Part shown: piece by piece, positions 16,692-26,117 of the stretch
Layout: each line of letters starts with the position of its first letter
Numbering within the stretch: position 1 is the stretch's first letter
From: Streptomyces sp. NBC_01217
GTDB lineage: Bacteria > Actinomycetota > Actinomycetes > Streptomycetales > Streptomycetaceae
Reading direction: 5' to 3'
Length of the DNA stretch: 64,000 bases
Assembly (NCBI RefSeq): GCF_035994185.1
Contig: NZ_CP108538.1
Span: forward strand, 2,480,001-2,544,000
Made by a program: the position numbers and the translations under genes
Notes under the pieces: generated by a model
Databases searched by the model: none
The model's input: only the letters and a program-made list of their open reading frames with translations
What the model was told of the DNA's origin: nothing

Positions 16692-18080
16692 GTGGCGAAC
16701 GACGCCAGCACCGTTTTCGACCTAGTGATCCTCGGCGGTGGTAGCGGCGGTTACGCCGCGGCCCTGCGCGGAGCGCAGCTGGGCCTGGACGTCGCCCTGA
16801 TCGAGAAGGGCAAGGTCGGCGGCACCTGCCTGCACAACGGCTGCATCCCCACGAAGGCCCTGCTGCACGCCGGCGAGATCGCCGACCAGGCGCGCGAGTC
16901 CGAGCAGTTCGGCGTAAAGGCCACCTTCGAGGGCATCGACATCGAGGCCGTCCACAAGTACAAGGACGACGTGATCTCGGGCCTGTACAAGGGTCTGCAG
17001 GGTCTCATCGCCTCGCGCAAGGTGACCTACATCGAGGGTGAGGGGCGGCTCTCCTCCCCCACCTCGGTGGATGTGAACGGCCAGCGCTTCCAGGGCCGTC
17101 ACGTGCTGCTCGCGACCGGCTCCGTACCGAAGTCGCTGCCGGGCCTGGAGATCGACGGCAACCGCATCATCTCCTCGGACCACGCGCTGAAGCTGAACCG
17201 TGTCCCGAAGTCCGCGATCGTGCTGGGCGGCGGCGTCATCGGCGTCGAGTTCGCCTCGGCGTGGACGTCCTTCGGCACCGACGTCACGATCATCGAGGGC
17301 CTGAAGCACCTCGTGCCGGTCGAGGACGAGAACAGCTCGAAGCTTCTTGAACGCGCCTTCCGCAAGCGCGGCATCAAGTTCAACCTCGGTACGTTCTTCC
17401 AGAGCGCCGAGTACACGCCGGACGGCGTCCGCGTGACCCTCGCCGACGGCAAGACCTTCGAGGCCGAGGTGCTGCTGGTCGCCATCGGCCGCGGCCCGGT
17501 CTCGCAGGGCCTGGGCTACGAGGAGGCCGGCGTCGCGATGGACCGCGGTTACGTCCTCGTCGACGAGTACATGCAGACCAATGTGCCCACCATCTCGGCC
17601 GTGGGCGACCTGGCCCCGACGCTCCAGCTCGCGCACGTCGGCTTCGCCGAGGGCATCCTGGTGGCGGAGCGGCTGGCCGGTCTGAAGACCGTTCCGATCG
17701 ACTACGACGGTGTCCCGCGGGTGACGTACTGCCACCCCGAGGTCGCCTCCGTGGGCATCACCGAGGCCAAGGCCAAGGAGCTCTACGGCGCGGACAAGGT
17801 CGTCGCCCTGAAGTACAACCTCGCGGGCAATGGCAAGAGCAAGATCCTCAAGACCGCGGGCGAGATCAAGCTCGTCCAGGTCAAGGACGGTGCCGTGGTC
17901 GGCGTCCACATGGTCGGTGACCGTATGGGCGAGCAGGTCGGCGAAGCCCAGCTGATCTACAACTGGGAGGCGCTGCCCGCCGAGGTCGCGCAGCTCATCC
18001 ACGCCCACCCGACGCAGAACGAGGCGATGGGCGAGGCCCACATGGCCCTGGCCGGCAAGCCTCTGCACTCCCACGACTGA
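16692..18080 (+). CDS. lpdA: Dihydrolipoyl dehydrogenase (E3)
   Basis: E3 reoxidises dihydrolipoyl groups of 2-oxoacid dehydrogenase complexes with FAD and NAD. The 462-residue protein has the FAD motif LVILGGGSGGYAAAL, the redox disulphide in GGTCLHNGCIPTKALLH (Cys-x4-Cys), the NAD motif VLGGGVIGVEFASAW, and the C-terminal HAHPTQNEAMGEAHMA with the catalytic His-x4-Glu. GTG at 16692 follows GGAGG by 7 nt. sucB starts 61 bp downstream on the same strand, so E3 and E2 form one operon. aceE and the lipoate genes further along complete the pathway. Confidence 0.96.
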   Translation: MANDASTVFDLVILGGGSGGYAAALRGAQLGLDVALIEKGKVGGTCLHNGCIPTKALLHAGEIADQARESEQFGVKATFEGIDIEAVHKYKDDVISGLYKGLQGLIASRKVTYIEGEGRLSSPTSVDVNGQRFQGRHVLLATGSVPKSLPGLEIDGNRIISSDHALKLNRVPKSAIVLGGGVIGVEFASAWTSFGTDVTIIEGLKHLVPVEDENSSKLLERAFRKRGIKFNLGTFFQSAEYTPDGVRVTLADGKTFEAEVLLVAIGRGPVSQGLGYEEAGVAMDRGYVLVDEYMQTNVPTISAVGDLAPTLQLAHVGFAEGILVAERLAGLKTVPIDYDGVPRVTYCHPEVASVGITEAKAKELYGADKVVALKYNLAGNGKSKILKTAGEIKLVQVKDGAVVGVHMVGDRMGEQVGEAQLIYNWEALPAEVAQLIHAHPTQNEAMGEAHMALAGKPLHSHD

Positions 18081-18141
18081 TCAGTCGACCGGGCGCGACG
18101 ACCGACCTACTTCCGCACTTTCGTAAGGAGCAACTGAAACC

Positions 18142-19974
18142 ATGTCGGTTTCCGTAACCCTTCCGGCGCTCGGCGAGAGCGTCACCGAGGGAACTGTCAC
18201 CCGCTGGCTGAAGGCCGAGGGCGAGCGCGTCGAAGCCGACGAGCCGTTGCTCGAGGTTTCGACCGACAAGGTCGACACCGAGATCCCGGCCCCCGCGGCC
18301 GGCATCCTCGCCGCCATCAAGGTCGCCGAGGACGAGACCGTCGAGGTCGGCGCCGAGCTGGCCATCATCGACGACGGCACGGGTGCACCCGCCGCCGCGG
18401 CGGCCCCGGCCGCCGAGCCCGTGGCCGCTCCGGCTCCGGTCGCCGCTGCCCCCGCGGTTGCCGCTCCGGCCCCCGTGGCCGCGGCTCCGGCCGCAGCCGC
18501 ACCGGCCGGTGGCGCCGCCGGTATCGACGTCACCCTCCCGGCGCTCGGCGAGAGCGTCACCGAGGGCACCGTCACCCGCTGGCTGAAGGAGGTCGGCGAG
18601 GAGGTCACGGAGGACGAGCCCCTCCTGGAGGTCTCCACGGACAAGGTCGACACCGAGATCCCGGCCCCGGTCTCCGGTGTGCTGCTGGAGATCGTCGTCG
18701 CCGAGGACGAGACCGCCGAGGTCGGCGCCAAGCTCGCCGTCATCGGTGCCGCCGGTGCCGCTCCGGCGGCTGCCCCGGCCCCGGCCGCTCCGGCGCCCGT
18801 CGCCGCACCGGCCCCGGTCGCCGCTGCCCCCGCTCCGGCCCCGGTGGCTCCGGCCGCCCCCGCCCCCGCACCGGCTCCGGCCCCGGTGGCGCCCGCCGCC
18901 CCGGTCGCCGCTCCGGCTCCGGTGGCCCCGGCCGCTCCGGTGGCCCCGGCCGCTCCGGTGGCCCCGGCCGCTCCGGTGGCGCCCGCCGCTCCGGCGCCCG
19001 TCGCCGCCCCGGCTCCGGTCACCCCGGCCGCGACCTCCGGTGACGACGGCGCGTACGTCACGCCGCTGGTCCGCAAGCTCGCCGCCGAGAACGGTGTCGA
19101 CCTCGCTGCGGTCAAGGGCACCGGCGTCGGTGGCCGTATCCGCAAGCAGGACGTCGTCGCCGCCGCGGAGGCCGCCAAGGCCGCCGCCGCTGTTCCGGCC
19201 CCTGTCGCGGCTGCTCCGGCGGCCTCGAAGGCGCCGAAGCTGGAGGTCTCCCCGCTGCGCGGTCAGACGGTCAAGATGACCCGCATGCGCAAGGTCATCG
19301 GCGACAACATGATGAAGGCGCTGCACTCGCAGGCCCAGCTGACCTCGGTCGTCGAGGTCGACATCACCAAGCTGATGAAGCTGCGCAACCAGGCGAAGGC
19401 CGCGTTCGCCGCCCGTGAGGGCGTCAAGCTGTCCCCGATGCCGTTCTTCGTGAAGGCGGCGGCCCAGGCGCTGAAGGCCCACCCGGTCATCAACGCCCGG
19501 ATCAACGAGGACGAGGGCACCATCACGTACTTCGACTCGGAGAACATCGGCATCGCCGTGGACGCCGAGAAGGGTCTGATGACCCCGGTCATCAAGGGTG
19601 CGGGCGACCTGAACATCGCCGGTATCTCGAAGAAGACCGCCGAGCTGGCCGGCAAGGCCCGCGGTGGCGGCCTGACCCCGGACGACATGTCCGGTGCCAC
19701 CTTCACCATCAGTAACACCGGCTCGCGCGGTGCGCTGTTCGACACCGTCATCGTGCCCCCGAACCAGGCGGCCATCCTGGGCATCGGTGCCACGGTGAAG
19801 CGTCCGGCGGTCATCGAGACCGAGGAGGGCACCGTCATCGGTGTCCGCGACATGACGTACCTCGCACTCTCCTACGACCACCGTCTGGTGGACGGCGCGG
19901 ACGCCGCCCGTTACCTGACCGCGGTCAAGGCGATCCTGGAGGCCGGTGAGTTCGAGGTCGAGCTCGGCCTCTGA
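18142..19974 (+). CDS. sucB: 2-oxoacid dehydrogenase E2 (dihydrolipoyl succinyl/acetyltransferase) with two lipoyl domains
   Basis: A 610-residue E2 core protein. Two nearly identical lipoyl domains carry their lipoylated Lys at residues 43 and 168 (both in [10 protein letters not shown]). They are joined by long Ala/Pro/Val linkers; the second linker includes a tandem [14 protein letters not shown] repeat. A peripheral-subunit-binding domain follows ([20 protein letters not shown], then [12 protein letters not shown]). The acyltransferase domain begins near [20 protein letters not shown] and ends with [16 protein letters not shown], with catalytic His580 and Asp584. In actinobacteria one E2 of this type serves pyruvate dehydrogenase and is shared with 2-oxoglutarate dehydrogenase, so the name sucB reflects convention. 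A strong terminator follows. Confidence 0.95.
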   Translation: MSVSVTLPALGESVTEGTVTRWLKAEGERVEADEPLLEVSTDKVDTEIPAPAAGILAAIKVAEDETVEVGAELAIIDDGTGAPAAAAAPAAEPVAAPAPVAAAPAVAAPAPVAAAPAAAAPAGGAAGIDVTLPALGESVTEGTVTRWLKEVGEEVTEDEPLLEVSTDKVDTEIPAPVSGVLLEIVVAEDETAEVGAKLAVIGAAGAAPAAAPAPAAPAPVAAPAPVAAAPAPAPVAPAAPAPAPAPAPVAPAAPVAAPAPVAPAAPVAPAAPVAPAAPVAPAAPAPVAAPAPVTPAATSGDDGAYVTPLVRKLAAENGVDLAAVKGTGVGGRIRKQDVVAAAEAAKAAAAVPAPVAAAPAASKAPKLEVSPLRGQTVKMTRMRKVIGDNMMKALHSQAQLTSVVEVDITKLMKLRNQAKAAFAAREGVKLSPMPFFVKAAAQALKAHPVINARINEDEGTITYFDSENIGIAVDAEKGLMTPVIKGAGDLNIAGISKKTAELAGKARGGGLTPDDMSGATFTISNTGSRGALFDTVIVPPNQAAILGIGATVKRPAVIETEEGTVIGVRDMTYLALSYDHRLVDGADAARYLTAVKAILEAGEFEVELGL

Positions 19975-20002
19975 GCACCACTGCTGTAACCAGCCTCACC
20001 AG

Positions 20003-20042
20003 CGGCGCCCCCGTCCGGGACACTCCTCGGACGGGGGCGCCG
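20003..20042 (+). terminator. Terminator of lpdA-sucB, 15-bp stem
   Basis: Perfect inverted repeat CGGCGCCCCCGTCCG (20003-20017) and its complement (20028-20042), 10-nt loop, 28 bp after the sucB stop. It sits just before the candidate GntR operator. Confidence 0.75.
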
Positions 20043-20048
20043 CCGTAT

Positions 20049-20058
20049 TGTCTAGACA
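20049..20058. promoter_or_regulatory. Candidate GntR operator TGTCTAGACA
   Basis: A perfect 10-bp palindrome 64 bp before the start of the FadR-type GntR gene. Its TGT...ACA half-sites resemble operators of FadR-subfamily regulators (TnGTnnnACnA type). It probably allows autoregulation. This is inference from position and symmetry. Confidence 0.45.
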
Positions 20059-20122
20059 CCACCGGTCGCCCCGGCAGCCGTGATGGCGCAGACAGCACCG
20101 GTTTGCCCCGAAGGAGCCCCTC

Positions 20123-20746
20123 ATGACCCCGCCCGTCGTCCACTCGCTGCGCGAACAGATCCGCGAGCACATCGTGGACGGGATCGTCAGCGGGCGCTGG
20201 AAGCCGGGTGAGCGGATCGTGGAGCGCCGGATCGCCACCGAGCTGGAGGTCAGCCAGACGCCGGTGCGCGAGGCGCTGCGGGAGCTGGAGACGCTCCGGC
20301 TGATCGAGTCGGCGCCCAACAAGGGCGTACGGGTCCGCAATCTCACCGCGGCCGACCTGGAGGAGAGCTATCCCGTACGGGCCGGTCTGGAGCAGATCGC
20401 GGCGGAACTGGCGGCTCCGGCACTCGGCGAGGACTGCTCGTGCCTCTCGCCGCATGTGACGGCTCTCTACGAGGCGGACCGGCTGGCCGACGGCGAGGCG
20501 CAGGTACGGCACACCGTGGGGTTCCACCGCGAGATGGTGCGCGCCGCGGGGAACGCCGTGCTGCTGCACACCTGGGAGGGGCTGGGCATCGAGGTGTTCA
20601 CCGCCCTGTCGATCCGCTGGCTGGGCACGGTCCAGAAGTCGTACGCGGAGGAGCACGAGGCGCTCATCGAGGCGTTCCTGCGAAAGGACCCGGACATCGG
20701 CGTGCTGGTCAAGGCACATGTGCTCGGCTGCGCACCGCGCGCCTGA
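20123..20746 (+). CDS. GntR-family transcriptional regulator (FadR subfamily)
   Basis: A 207-residue regulator. The N-terminal winged helix is classical GntR: LREQIREHIVDGIVSGRWKP, ERIVERRIATELEVSQTPVR, EALRELETLRLIESAPNKGVRV. The C-terminal two thirds are an all-helical FCD ligand-binding domain (ESYPVRAGLEQIAAELAAPA; His residues in HTVGFHREMVRAAGN could help bind a metal). FadR/FCD regulators respond to small carboxylic acids; PdhR, which senses pyruvate, is the best-known relative controlling pyruvate dehydrogenase. Its position between sucB and aceE, in the same direction as both, makes it a strong candidate regulator of this block. The ligand is not shown. Confidence 0.92.
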   Translation: MTPPVVHSLREQIREHIVDGIVSGRWKPGERIVERRIATELEVSQTPVREALRELETLRLIESAPNKGVRVRNLTAADLEESYPVRAGLEQIAAELAAPALGEDCSCLSPHVTALYEADRLADGEAQVRHTVGFHREMVRAAGNAVLLHTWEGLGIEVFTALSIRWLGTVQKSYAEEHEALIEAFLRKDPDIGVLVKAHVLGCAPRA

Positions 20747-20789
20747 GGGCCGTACGCGGCTGCCCTGAAGGCCGTACGCATCTGTCGCG

Positions 20790-20824
20790 AGGGGCGCTCT
20801 CCTGTGCAGGCGGACGCCCCTTTT
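20790..20824 (+). terminator. Hairpin with short T-run after the GntR gene
   Basis: Arms AGGGGCG (20790-20796) and CGCCCCT (20815-20821) flank a GC-rich loop, and TTTT closes the element. It lies 44 bp after the GntR stop and separates it from aceE. Confidence 0.55.
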
Positions 20825-20911
20825 GCGCGCTAAATCCCGTCACTCCGTGCCCCATTTCGCGGCACCGCATGCCACTTTCTTCATATCGAGAAGTTTTGCC
20901 GTTCATCCTTT

Positions 20912-20926
20912 GATCGATCATCGATC
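20912..20926. promoter_or_regulatory. aceE: Candidate operator upstream of aceE, GATCGAT-C-ATCGATC
   Basis: A perfect inverted repeat with 7-bp arms and a 1-nt centre, in an unusually AT-rich stretch about 100 bp before the aceE start. AT-rich DNA is rare in this window, so this is probably the aceE promoter region with a regulator site. The binding protein may be the adjacent GntR regulator, but the sequence differs from the palindrome before that gene. Confidence 0.4.
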
Positions 20927-21025
20927 GGCGACTTACAGTTCACTCCGCGGGCCCACCGGCCCCATCGCCCTGTCCTGCCAGTCAGGGCCTTTCTCCACCC
21001 CCCTCCACTCCGGAAGGCGGCGATC

Positions 21026-23695
21026 ATGACCGACCCCGTAGGAAAGCTTCCGAGCGAGCTCGATCAGCTCCCGGACCGTGACCCCGAGGAGACCGCCGAA
21101 TGGGCGGCCTCCCTGGATGCCGTCACCAAGGCCGCCGGCCCGCACCGCGCCGCGTACCTGATGCGCCGCTCGCTCCAGCACGCCGAGGGCGCCGGTCTCG
21201 CGCTGCCCAAGCTGCTGGAGACCGATTACGTCAACTCCATCCCAACCGCCGCCGAGCCCGCGTTCGACGGCGACCTGGAGATGGAGTCCCGGATCACCGC
21301 CTGGAACCGCTGGAACGCGGCCGCGATGGTCACCCGTGGCTCCCGGCTCGGGGTCGGCGGCCACATCGCCACCTTCGCCTCGGCGGCCTGGCTGTACGAG
21401 ACCGGCTTCAACCACTTCTTCCGCGGCAAGGAGGGGGACGGCTCCGGCGACCAGCTCTACATACAGGGCCATGCCTCTCCCGGCATCTACGCCCGCGCCT
21501 TCCTCGACGGACGGCTCAGCGAGCAGCAGCTCGACAACTTCCGCCAGGAGGCGGGCGGCGACGGCCTGCCGTCCTACCCGCACCCGCGGCGGCTGCCCTG
21601 GCTGTGGGAGTTCCCCACCGTGTCGATGGGCCTCGGCCCGCTCTCGGCGATCTACCAGGCGCGCTTCAACCGCTATCTGGCCAACCGCAACATCAAGGAC
21701 ACGTCGAACTCGCACGTCTGGGCCTTCCTGGGCGACGGCGAGATGGACGAGCCCGAGTCGACCGCCGCCCTCGCCCTCGCGGCCCGTGAGCGGCTCGACA
21801 ACCTGACCTTCGTCATCAACTGCAACCTGCAGCGCCTCGACGGCCCGGTCCGCGCCAACTTCCGCGTGGTCCAGGAGCTGGAGGGCGCGTTCCGCGGCGC
21901 CGGCTGGAACGTCATCAAGACGCTCTGGGGCAACGCCTGGGACGAGCTGTTCCAGCTGGACACCACGGGCGCGCTGGTCCGCCGGCTCCGGGAGGTCCCG
22001 GACGCGCAGTTCCAGACGTACGCCACCCGCGACGTCGCGTACATCCGTGAGCACTTCTTCGGCGCCGAGCCCGCGCTCGCCGAGCTGGCGAAGCTGCTCA
22101 CCGACGCGAAGATCGCCGAGTGCTTCTACACCTCCCGCGGCGGCCACGAGGCCCGCAAGGTGTACGCGGCGTACAGGGCGGCCGTCGAGCACAAGGGCGC
22201 TCCGACCGTCATCCTCGCGCAGACGGTGAAGGGCTACACGCTCGGCAAGGGCTTCGAGTCCAAGAACGCCAACCACCAGATGAAGAAGCTGTCGATCGAC
22301 GAGTTCAAGGGCATGCGCGAGCTGCTCGGCCTCCCGATCCCGGACAGCGCCTTCGAGAGCGGCCTGGTGCCCTACGGCCACCCGGGCGCAGACTCCCCCG
22401 AGGTCCGCTACCTCCAGGAGCGCCGTGCCGCTCTCGGCGGCCCCGCCCCGGCCCGCCGGGTGCACGCGGTGGCGCTGCCCGAGCCCGAGGAGCGCGCGTT
22501 CAAGGCCCTGTACAAGGGGTCCGGCAAACAGGAGATGGCCACCACCATGGCGTTCGTGCGCCTGGCCAAGGACCTGATGCGGGACAAGGAGACCGGCAGG
22601 CGCTGGGTGCCGATCGTCCCGGACGAGGCGCGCACCTTCGGCATGGAGTCGCTCTTCCCGTCGGCCGGGATCTACTCGCCGCTGGGCCAGACGTACGAGC
22701 CGGTCGACCGCGACCAGCTGATGTACTACAAGGAGGCCAAGGACGGCCAGATCCTCAACGAGGGGATCACCGAGGCCGGTGCCATGGCCGACTTCATCGC
22801 CGCCGCCACGTCGTACGCGACGCACGGCGAGACGATGATCCCCTTCTACATCTTCTACTCGATGTTCGGCTGGCAGCGGACCGGCGACCAGATGTGGCAG
22901 CTCGCCGACCAGCTCGGCAAGGGCTTCATCGTCGGCGCCACGGCGGGCCGTACGACGCTGACGGGTGAGGGCCTCCAGCACGCGGACGGCCACTCGCACC
23001 TGATCGCGGCCACGAACCCGGCTTCGCTCAACTACGACCCGGCGTTCGCGTACGAGATCGCGGTGATCGTCAAGGACGGTCTGCGGAGGATGTACGGCCC
23101 CGAGGCCGAGAACGTCTTCTACTACCTGACGGTCTACAACGAGCCGAAGCCGCAGCCCGCGATGCCGGAGGGCGTCGAGGAGGGCATCGTCAAGGGCCTC
23201 TACCGCTTCAAGGAGGGCACGCCCGCGACGGCGGACGCACCGCGCGTCCAGCTGCTGGCCTCCGGTACGGCGATCCACTGGGCCCTTCAGGCGCAGGAGC
23301 TGCTGGCCGCGGACTGGGGCGTCACGGCCGACGTCTGGTCCGCCACGTCCTGGGGCGAGCTGCGCCGCGAGGCGCTGGAGTGCGACGAGGCGCTGCTCCG
23401 CGGTGAGCAGCGGGTGCCGTACGTGACCCAGGCGCTGGAGGGTGCTCCGGGTCCGGTCCTCGCGGTCAGCGACTGGATGCGGCAGGTCCCGGACCAGATC
23501 AGCCAGTGGGTGGAGCAGGACTGGTCCTCGCTCGGCACGGACGGCTTCGGCCTCTCCGACACCCGAGACGCCGCCCGCCGCCACTTCGGCGTCGACGCGC
23601 AGTCGGTCACGGTCGCGGCCCTGGCCCAGCTGGCCCGCCGCGGCGAGGTGACCGCGTCCGCGGTCAAGGAGGCCCGGGAGCGTTACGGGCTCTGA
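21026..23695 (+). CDS. aceE: Pyruvate dehydrogenase E1, homodimeric type
   Basis: An 889-residue thiamine diphosphate enzyme that decarboxylates pyruvate and transfers the acetyl group to the lipoyl arm of E2. The family landmarks are [40 protein letters not shown], the diphosphate-binding motif [26 protein letters not shown] and [20 protein letters not shown]. The C-terminal pyrimidine-binding half has [20 protein letters not shown] and [19 protein letters not shown]. Length matches the homodimeric E1 of actinobacteria. With lpdA and sucB upstream and lipA-lipB downstream, the window has the full cofactor chain. A 14-bp perfect hairpin follows the stop. Confidence 0.96.
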   Translation: MTDPVGKLPSELDQLPDRDPEETAEWAASLDAVTKAAGPHRAAYLMRRSLQHAEGAGLALPKLLETDYVNSIPTAAEPAFDGDLEMESRITAWNRWNAAAMVTRGSRLGVGGHIATFASAAWLYETGFNHFFRGKEGDGSGDQLYIQGHASPGIYARAFLDGRLSEQQLDNFRQEAGGDGLPSYPHPRRLPWLWEFPTVSMGLGPLSAIYQARFNRYLANRNIKDTSNSHVWAFLGDGEMDEPESTAALALAARERLDNLTFVINCNLQRLDGPVRANFRVVQELEGAFRGAGWNVIKTLWGNAWDELFQLDTTGALVRRLREVPDAQFQTYATRDVAYIREHFFGAEPALAELAKLLTDAKIAECFYTSRGGHEARKVYAAYRAAVEHKGAPTVILAQTVKGYTLGKGFESKNANHQMKKLSIDEFKGMRELLGLPIPDSAFESGLVPYGHPGADSPEVRYLQERRAALGGPAPARRVHAVALPEPEERAFKALYKGSGKQEMATTMAFVRLAKDLMRDKETGRRWVPIVPDEARTFGMESLFPSAGIYSPLGQTYEPVDRDQLMYYKEAKDGQILNEGITEAGAMADFIAAATSYATHGETMIPFYIFYSMFGWQRTGDQMWQLADQLGKGFIVGATAGRTTLTGEGLQHADGHSHLIAATNPASLNYDPAFAYEIAVIVKDGLRRMYGPEAENVFYYLTVYNEPKPQPAMPEGVEEGIVKGLYRFKEGTPATADAPRVQLLASGTAIHWALQAQELLAADWGVTADVWSATSWGELRREALECDEALLRGEQRVPYVTQALEGAPGPVLAVSDWMRQVPDQISQWVEQDWSSLGTDGFGLSDTRDAARRHFGVDAQSVTVAALAQLARRGEVTASAVKEARERYGL

Positions 23696-23722
23696 CGCGA
23701 GGGTCCGCCCCGGCGGACCGAG

Positions 23723-23753
23723 CCGGACGGGCTTGAAAATCAAGCCCGTCCGG
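23723..23753 (+). terminator. Terminator of aceE, 14-bp perfect stem
   Basis: Arms CCGGACGGGCTTGA (23723-23736) and the exact complement (23740-23753) around an AAA loop, 28 bp after the aceE stop. The right arm also forms part of a repeated element (see the repeat feature). Confidence 0.75.
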
Positions 23754-23791
23754 CGATCGAGCACATTTTTGAGCCCGTCCGGCGATTGAGG
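23743..23791. repeat. Two direct copies of an AGCCCGTCCGGCGATYGAG element
   Basis: AGCCCGTCCGGCGATCGAG occurs at 23743-23761 and AGCCCGTCCGGCGATTGAG at 23772-23790, 29 bp apart, with an inverted partial copy at 23723-23736. Short GCCCGTCCGGCG-type sequences are, as far as I know, common between genes in Streptomyces, so this looks like a dispersed intergenic repeat rather than a gene-specific site. Confidence 0.6.
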
Positions 23792-23823
23792 CCACACTCG
23801 CCCCGCGCGGCCACAATGGCCGC

Positions 23824-24795
23824 ATGCGTGCTGCCCGTCTCATCAAAATGGTGCTGCTCCTGCAGTCCCGCCCCGTCATGACCGCCGCCGAGCTCGCCCA
23901 GGAGCTGAAGGTGTCCGAGCGGACCGTCACCCGGGACGCGCAGGCACTCTCCGAGGCGGGCGTCCCGGTGTACGCGGACCGGGGCCGGGCCGGGGGCTAC
24001 CGGCTGGTCGGCGGGTACCGCACACGCCTCACCGGGCTCGCCCGCAACGAGGCCGAGGCGCTCTTCCTCTCCGGGCTGCCGTCCGCGCTGCGCGAGATGG
24101 GCCTGGAGGACGCCGCGTCCGCCGCCCGGCTCAAGGTGTCGGCGGCCCTGCTCCCCTCCCTGCGGGACGCCTCCGACAGCGCCGCGCAGCGCTTCCACCT
24201 GGACGCCCCCGGCTGGTACCAGGAGCCGGTCACCCCCGAACTGCTGCCCGCCGTCGCGGAGGCGGTCTGGGACGACCGGATCGTCCACGCCCGCTACCGC
24301 CGCAGCGGCCGGGACGGGGAGGTGGAGCGGGAGCTGGCCCCGTACGGACTCGTCCTGAAGGCCGGGGTCTGGTACCTCTGCGCCCGCGCGGCGGACGACT
24401 TCCGGGTGTACCGGATCGACCGGTTCTCGGCCGTCGCGGTGTCGGACGAGCGGTTCGAACGCGACGAGCGGTTCGATCTTCCGGGCTTCTGGGACGAGCG
24501 CGCCGCCCAGTTCGCCCGCTCGCTCCTGCGGACCGAGGTGACGGTACGGGTGTCGGAGGAGGGTGTACGCCGACTGCCGTACGCCATGGACCGTTCGGCG
24601 GTCCACGAGGCTCTGGACGTGGCGGGACCGGCCGATACGCAGGGGCGGCTGACGGTCACTCTGCCGGTCGAGTCCCTCGACGTCGCGTACGGCCAACTCC
24701 TGACCCTGGGACCTGAGTTGGAGGTCCTCGAACCGGCCGCCCTGCGGGCCCGTTTCGGCGCGGCAGCCGAACGCCTGCGCGACCTCTATCGCTGA
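23824..24795 (+). CDS. WYL-domain transcriptional regulator (YafY/DeoR-like)
   Basis: A 323-residue regulator. Residues 1-60 are a winged helix of the HTH_11 type (RLIKMVLLLQSRPVMTAAEL, LKVSERTVTRDAQALSEAGV). Residues ~140-220 form the WYL domain, where APYGLVLKAGVWYLCARAAD is the expected WYL strand; the C-terminal WCX-like extension ends GAAAERLRDLYR. WYL regulators sense nucleotides or other ligands and often control DNA repair or defence genes. The neighbouring DUF4240 gene on the same strand is the only nearby candidate target. ATG at 23824 gives the expected MRAARLIKMV start. Confidence 0.93.
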   Translation: MRAARLIKMVLLLQSRPVMTAAELAQELKVSERTVTRDAQALSEAGVPVYADRGRAGGYRLVGGYRTRLTGLARNEAEALFLSGLPSALREMGLEDAASAARLKVSAALLPSLRDASDSAAQRFHLDAPGWYQEPVTPELLPAVAEAVWDDRIVHARYRRSGRDGEVERELAPYGLVLKAGVWYLCARAADDFRVYRIDRFSAVAVSDERFERDERFDLPGFWDERAAQFARSLLRTEVTVRVSEEGVRRLPYAMDRSAVHEALDVAGPADTQGRLTVTLPVESLDVAYGQLLTLGPELEVLEPAALRARFGAAAERLRDLYR

Positions 24796-24856
24796 GGGCT
24801 TCTTTTCGCCGCGTCCGCGTGCATCGCCTGCCGCCAGGGCCGATGCTTGACCCGTG

Positions 24857-25378
24857 ATGGACGAGACGGAGTTCTGGGAGATCATCGACAGCACCCGCGA
24901 GGCCGCCGAGGGCGACCCCGAGGACCAGGCCGACCTGCTCGTCGAACGGCTGGTGCAGCTCGATCCCGAAGCCGTGCTGGATTTCGCCAGGCACTTCGAG
25001 GCCCGCTACAACCGCGCCTACCGCTGGGAGCTGTGGGGCGCCGCCGCCGTGCTGCTCGGCGGCGCGAGCGATGACGCCTTCGACTTCTTCCGCTGCTGGC
25101 TGATCGGGCAGGGCCGGGAGGTCTTCGAGGGCGCTCTGCACGACCCGGACAGCCTCGCCGATCTCCTCGACGACTTCGACGAGGAGATCGACGGGGACGC
25201 CGAGGATCTCGGCTACGCCGCCGACGAGGCGTACGAACAGCTCACCGGCGTGGTCGCCCCCGACCTCGGTCTGCCGCCCCAGGCGGCCGAGCCGGAGGGC
25301 ACCCCCCTCGGCTTCGAGGACGACACGGTCCTGGCGGAGCGCTTCCCCGCGCTCTGGGAGCGGTTCGGGGCCCGCTGA
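24857..25378 (+). CDS. DUF4240 protein
   Basis: A 173-residue very acidic protein matching the DUF4240 family: MDETEFWEIIDSTREAAEGD at the start, then YRWELWGAAAVLLGGASDDA and FDFFRCWLIGQGREVFEGAL, with a C-terminal acidic cluster (DDFDEEIDGDAEDLGYAADE). The family has no established biochemical function; related proteins are often linked to polymorphic toxin/immunity contexts or to SMI1-like genes, which I do not see here. GTG at 24854 or ATG at 24857 could be used; the second codon Met suggests ATG. Cytosolic, with no signal or membrane segment. Confidence 0.82.
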   Translation: MDETEFWEIIDSTREAAEGDPEDQADLLVERLVQLDPEAVLDFARHFEARYNRAYRWELWGAAAVLLGGASDDAFDFFRCWLIGQGREVFEGALHDPDSLADLLDDFDEEIDGDAEDLGYAADEAYEQLTGVVAPDLGLPPQAAEPEGTPLGFEDDTVLAERFPALWERFGAR

Positions 25379-25392
25379 GGGGGGACGGGAGG

Positions 25393-25947
25393 TCACGGGG
25401 CGAGCGAACGGCCCATCATGACGTCGTCCACGTAACGCCCGTCCAAAAAGAACTCACCGGGCAGCAGCCCCTCGACGACGAATCCCTCCGACTCATAGAG
25501 GGCCCGCGCGGGTGCGTTGTGCCCGAGCACCCGCAGGGTCATCCGGTTCGCCCCGTCACTCCGCGCCGCCGCGAACGCGGCCCGCAGCAGGGCCCGGGCT
25601 ATCCCGCGGCCGCGCGCCCAGTCGGCCACGGCGAGGCCCTGTATCTGCCGGACGTGCGCGTTGCAGGCCAGCGAGGTGGGCAGGACCAGCCTGGCGTACC
25701 CGGCGAGGCGCACCTCGCCCGCCGCGTTCTCCGCCTCGGCCACGAGGAAGTCCTCCGGCCGGTGGAGGTCGTCGAAGACCGGTGCGTACGGAGGCTGCGG
25801 TCTCGGCGTCACGGCGTGCAGCGTCGACCAGGTGGAGCGGTCGAGTTCACCGAGAGCGGCTTCGTCGGAGAGAACCGCCGGGCGGACGGCGTGGACTGTG
25901 CGGACGGGACGGACGACGTGGAGCCGGTGCGTGTGGTTCTCGGGCAT
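25393..25947 (-). CDS. GNAT-family N-acetyltransferase
   Basis: A 184-residue acetyltransferase. The acetyl-CoA binding region is visible as IQGLAVADWARGRGIARALL (Arg/Gly-x-Gly-x-Ala signature) followed by NRMTLRVLGHNAPARALYESEG and GFVVEGLLPGEFFLDGRYVD. The N-terminal domain VRPAVLSDEAALGELDRSTW fits the usual beta1-alpha1. The acceptor is unknown. ATG at 25947 is used; a GTG three codons upstream is possible, and neither has a strong ribosome site. The gene is convergent with the DUF4240 gene with only 14 bp between the stops. Confidence 0.88.
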   Translation of the reverse strand: MPENHTHRLHVVRPVRTVHAVRPAVLSDEAALGELDRSTWSTLHAVTPRPQPPYAPVFDDLHRPEDFLVAEAENAAGEVRLAGYARLVLPTSLACNAHVRQIQGLAVADWARGRGIARALLRAAFAAARSDGANRMTLRVLGHNAPARALYESEGFVVEGLLPGEFFLDGRYVDDVMMGRSLAP

Positions 25948-26117
25948 GCGCGCCACTGTGCCACGCCGCCCCTCGCCCGGTCAGCCCCGTTTCGCAGCCC
26001 TTCGCGGCCCGGCGCGCAGCCCGTCCCTGCCCCGCCCGGACCGGATCGGCGACGCGCGCGACAACCGTCGGCCCGCGCATACAGACGCGTCCGCGCCGCT
26101 GCGGCAGGATGGGAGCC

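Noticed and set aside
18901..19010. Tandem repeats in the sucB linker as a possible mobile or CRISPR-like repeat
   Set aside because: They encode the Ala/Pro/Val linker of the E2 protein in frame and have no spacers.
20003..20042. Strong hairpin before the GntR gene as a riboswitch
   Set aside because: It directly follows the sucB stop and has a simple perfect stem, so a terminator is the better explanation.
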